From Hippasteria phrygiana (lineage: Eukaryota > Echinodermata > Asteroidea > Valvatida > Goniasteridae): a stretch of 64,000 nucleotides of DNA. This document shows, piece by piece, positions 61,888 through 64,000 of this stretch. The stretch spans positions 105,240-169,239 of the forward strand of contig JAZGUH010001207.1 in assembly GCA_037893225.1 (NCBI GenBank). The letters are read 5' to 3'. Below the pieces are notes generated by a model. It worked only from the letters and a program-made list of their open reading frames with translations. It was not told the origin of the DNA and ran no database searches. The translations under genes and the position numbers were made by a program. The stretch's first letter is position 1. Every line of letters begins with the position of its first letter.

Positions 61888-64000
61888 AGTAACATGTACA
61901 CAGATGTTGGCCGGAAAGAAAATAAACATTGCGAGGTTTGAATTTTCTCCACAAGTTTAAACTCTAAGAAGCCGCCGAAAATTGCAACATGTAGCGCCAG
62001 ATCTAAGCTATCCATACATGTCAAAATTACTGAATTTGGTTGATATTTCATGCAATTATGAATGAGTAAAGCAAGTCCATACCCCAGGGAATTTGACATG
62101 CATGGAGCAATAAATAGACGGTAACATGTACACAGATGTTGGCCGGAAAGAAAATAAACATTGCGAGGTTTGAATTTTCTCCACAAGTTTTAACTCTAAG
62201 AAGCCGCCGATAATTGCAACATGTAGCGCCAGATCTAAGCTATCCATACATGTCAAAATTACTGAATTTGGTTGATATTTCATGCAATTATGAATGAGTA
62301 AAGCAAGTCCATACCCCAGGGAATTTGACATGCATGGAGCAATAAATAAAAGGTAATCTGCACACAGATGGTGGCCGGGAAGAAAATAAACATTGCGAGG
62401 TTTGAATTTTCTCCACAAGTTTTAACTCTAAGAAGCCGCCGATAATTGCAACATGTAGCGCCAGATCTAAGCTATCCATACATGTCAAAATTACTGAATT
62501 TGGTTGATATTTCATGCAATTATGAATGAGTAAAGCAAGTCCATACCCCAGGGAATTTGACATGCATGGAGCAATAAATAGACGGTAACATGTACACAGA
62601 TGTTGGCCGGAAAGAAAATAAACATTGCGAGGTTTGAATTTTCTCCACAAGTTTTAACTCTAAGAAGCCGCCGATAATTGCAACATGTAGCGCCAGATCT
62701 AAGCTATCCATACATGTCAAAATTACTGAATTTGGTTGATATTTCATGCAATTATGAATGAGTAAAGCAAGTCATACCCCAGGGAATTTGACAGGCATGG
62801 AGCAATAAATAAAAGGTAATCTGCACACAGATGTTAGCCGGAAAGAAAATAAATATTGCGAGGTTTGAATTTTCTCCACAAGTTTTAACTCTAAGAAGCC
62901 GCCGATAATTGCAACATGTAGCGCCAGATCTAAGCTATCCATACATGTCAAAATTACTGAATTTGGTTGATATTTCATGCAATTATGAATGAGTAAAGCA
63001 AGTCCATACCCCAGGGAATTTGACATGCATGGAGCAATAAATAGACGGTAACATGTACACAGATGTTGGCCGGAAAGAAAATAAATATTGCGAGGTTTGA
63101 ATTTTCTCCACAAGTTTTAACTCTAAGAAGCCGCCGATAATTGCAACATGTAGCGCCAGATCTAAGCTATCCATACATGTCAAAATTACTGAATTTGGTT
63201 GATATTTCATGCAATTATGAATGAGTAAAGCAAGTCCATACCCCAGGGAATTTGACAGGCATGGAGCAATAAATAAAAGGTAATCTGCACACAGATGGTG
63301 GCCGGGAAGAAAATAAACATTGCGAGGTTTGAATTTTCTCCACAAATGTTAACTCTAAGAAGCCGCCGATAATTGCAACATGTAGCGCCAGATCTAAGCT
63401 ATCCATACATGTCAAAATTACTGAATTTGGTTGATATTTCATGCAATTATGAATGAGTAAAGCAAGTCCATACCCCAGGGAATTTGACATGCATGGAGCA
63501 ATAAATAGACGGTAACATGTACACAGATGTTGGCCGGAAAGAAAATAAACATTGCGAGGTTTGAATTTTCTCTACAAGTTTTAACTCTAAGAAGCCGCCG
63601 ATAATTGCAACATGTAGCGCCAGATCTAAGCTATCCATACATGTCAAAATTACTGAATTTGGTTGATATTTCATGCAATTATGAATGAGTAAAGCAAGTC
63701 CATACCCCAGGGAATTTGACATGCATGGAGCAATAAATAGACGGTAACATGTACACAGATGTTGGCCGGAAAGAAAATAAACATTGCGAGGTTTGAATTT
63801 TCTCCACAAGTTTTAACTCTAAGAAGCCGCCGATAATTGCAACATGTAGCGCCAGATCTAAGCTATCCATACATGTCAAAATTACTGAATTTGGTTGATA
63901 TTTCATGCAATTATGAATGAGTAAAGCAAGTCCATACCCCAGGGAATTTGACAGGCATGGAGCAATAAATAAAAGGTAATCTGCACACAGATGGTGGCCG
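61888..64000. repeat. HOR unit F4, cut by the window edge
   Basis: F, A, B, A(231), C, Ac, B(p68 a), At, A and 26 bp of a B monomer are present. The first five members match the unit at 57018; the sixth is Ac here and A there. Confidence 0.75.

Larger units (their letters stand above)
1..64000. repeat. 232-bp satellite DNA array, whole window
   Basis: Every part of the window is a copy of one 232-bp unit in the same orientation. Phased on ggta at base 1, there are 279 complete monomers (252 of 232 bp, 17 of 231, 1 of 233, 9 of 150) ending at 63974, then 26 bp of the next. The lengths sum exactly, so there is no insertion of other DNA. Copies differ mainly by linked substitutions at p6, p7, p10, p20, p28, p63, p68, p70, p212, p230 and p232. 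The unit is about 37% G+C, has an AGATCT site at p112-117, three (class A) or two (class B) ACATGT hexamers, and no recognisable gene. Both window edges lie inside the array, so its true length is unknown. Such homogeneous long arrays with higher-order repeats are known from eukaryotic centromeric and heterochromatic satellites; that this one is centromeric is inference. Confidence 0.97.
51220..64000. repeat. Block 4: F-led HOR family
   Basis: Units here begin with the F monomer (51220, 52612, 57018, 61888), which carries p1 a, gtttaaac at p69-76 and gaaaattg at p90-97. Each F is preceded by an Agg monomer with ggtaattg. In block 3 the same Agg monomer is followed by Btt, so the two families share an upstream module and split at this point. 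The 231-bp monomers here have p152 g, unlike those of blocks 1 and 3, which have p152 a. The block runs out of the window. Confidence 0.85.

Noticed and set aside
1..64000. Minus-strand open frames of 60-170 codons in almost every monomer, starting at TTG or ATG and sharing one peptide pattern
   Set aside because: The unit length of 232 is not a multiple of 3, so each frame shifts at the next copy and ends by chance in it. The frames overlap one another, start and end at different monomer points when one base changes (p63 t gives a stop), and show no domain, signal or codon bias. They are by-products of the repeat.
1..64000. CRISPR array or iteron-type plasmid origin
   Set aside because: There are no unique spacers, the repeat is 232 bp rather than about 30 bp, and no cas or replication gene is present.
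1..64000. CENP-B box
   Set aside because: I looked for the core TTCG....A..CGGG on both strands of the A and B consensus and did not find it. This does not argue against a centromere, since many lack the box.
1..64000. Hammerhead ribozyme of the kind found in some animal satellites
   Set aside because: No CTGATGA core with a paired GAAA is visible on either strand of the monomer.
1..64000. AATAAA hexamers near p34 and p222 as polyadenylation signals
   Set aside because: They recur in most monomers of an AT-rich repeat and no transcription unit is evident.
1..64000. Mobile element, telomere repeat or rDNA spacer
   Set aside because: There are no terminal repeats, target-site duplications, transposase or reverse transcriptase frames, short telomere motifs or rRNA sequence; the length sum leaves no room for an insertion.

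Overview
The window is one uninterrupted satellite-DNA array. A 232-bp AT-rich unit (about 37% G+C, counted on one unit) is repeated head to tail in one orientation from the first base to the last. Phased on the G of ggta at base 1, the window holds 279 complete monomers plus 26 bp of another: 252 of 232 bp, 17 of 231 bp, 1 of 233 bp and 9 of 150 bp. These add up to exactly 63,974 bp, so no base is left over for a gene, transposon or spacer. This points to a eukaryotic chromosome, probably centromeric, pericentromeric or other constitutive heterochromatin. I do not recognise the satellite family and cannot name the organism. Positions inside the unit are written p1-p232.

Monomer classes used below, all defined by linked substitutions. 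A: p6 c, p7 a, p10 t, p20 t, p28 a. B: p6 t, p7 c, p10 c, p20 g, p28 g. C: B-like start with gttagccgg and p40 t. D: ggtaatctgtac start with p63 t. E: B-like start with A-like p20 and p28. F: A with p1 a, p72 a, p92 a. S: the 150-bp unit. At: A with p63 t. Ac: A with p40 t. Agg: A with p91 g. Btt: B with gttgccggg. Bc: B preceded by caatacata. Bg: B preceded by caatgaata.

Layout. (1) 1-7653: mixed A/B dimers, a 4-mer and a 10-mer. (2) 7654-32203: higher-order repeats (HORs) punctuated by nine identical-junction 150-bp monomers; the base unit is an 11-mer of 2,470 bp, with 5-, 8-, 12-, 16- and 21-mer derivatives. (3) 32204-51219: a second HOR family of 23, 29 and 30 monomers opening with Btt-D and carrying 231-bp monomers. 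(4) 51220-64000: a third family of 6, 19 and 21 monomers opening with F. The start of the window repeats the module at 36379. The 231-bp and 150-bp monomers never share a block.

No protein-coding gene, RNA gene, CRISPR array or mobile element is supported. The interest is structural: unequal-exchange breakpoints located to within tens to hundreds of bases, a deletion monomer with a two-base filler acting as punctuation, and a near-invariant core with inverted repeats. HOR assignments were made by eye from diagnostic sites, not by a full alignment.
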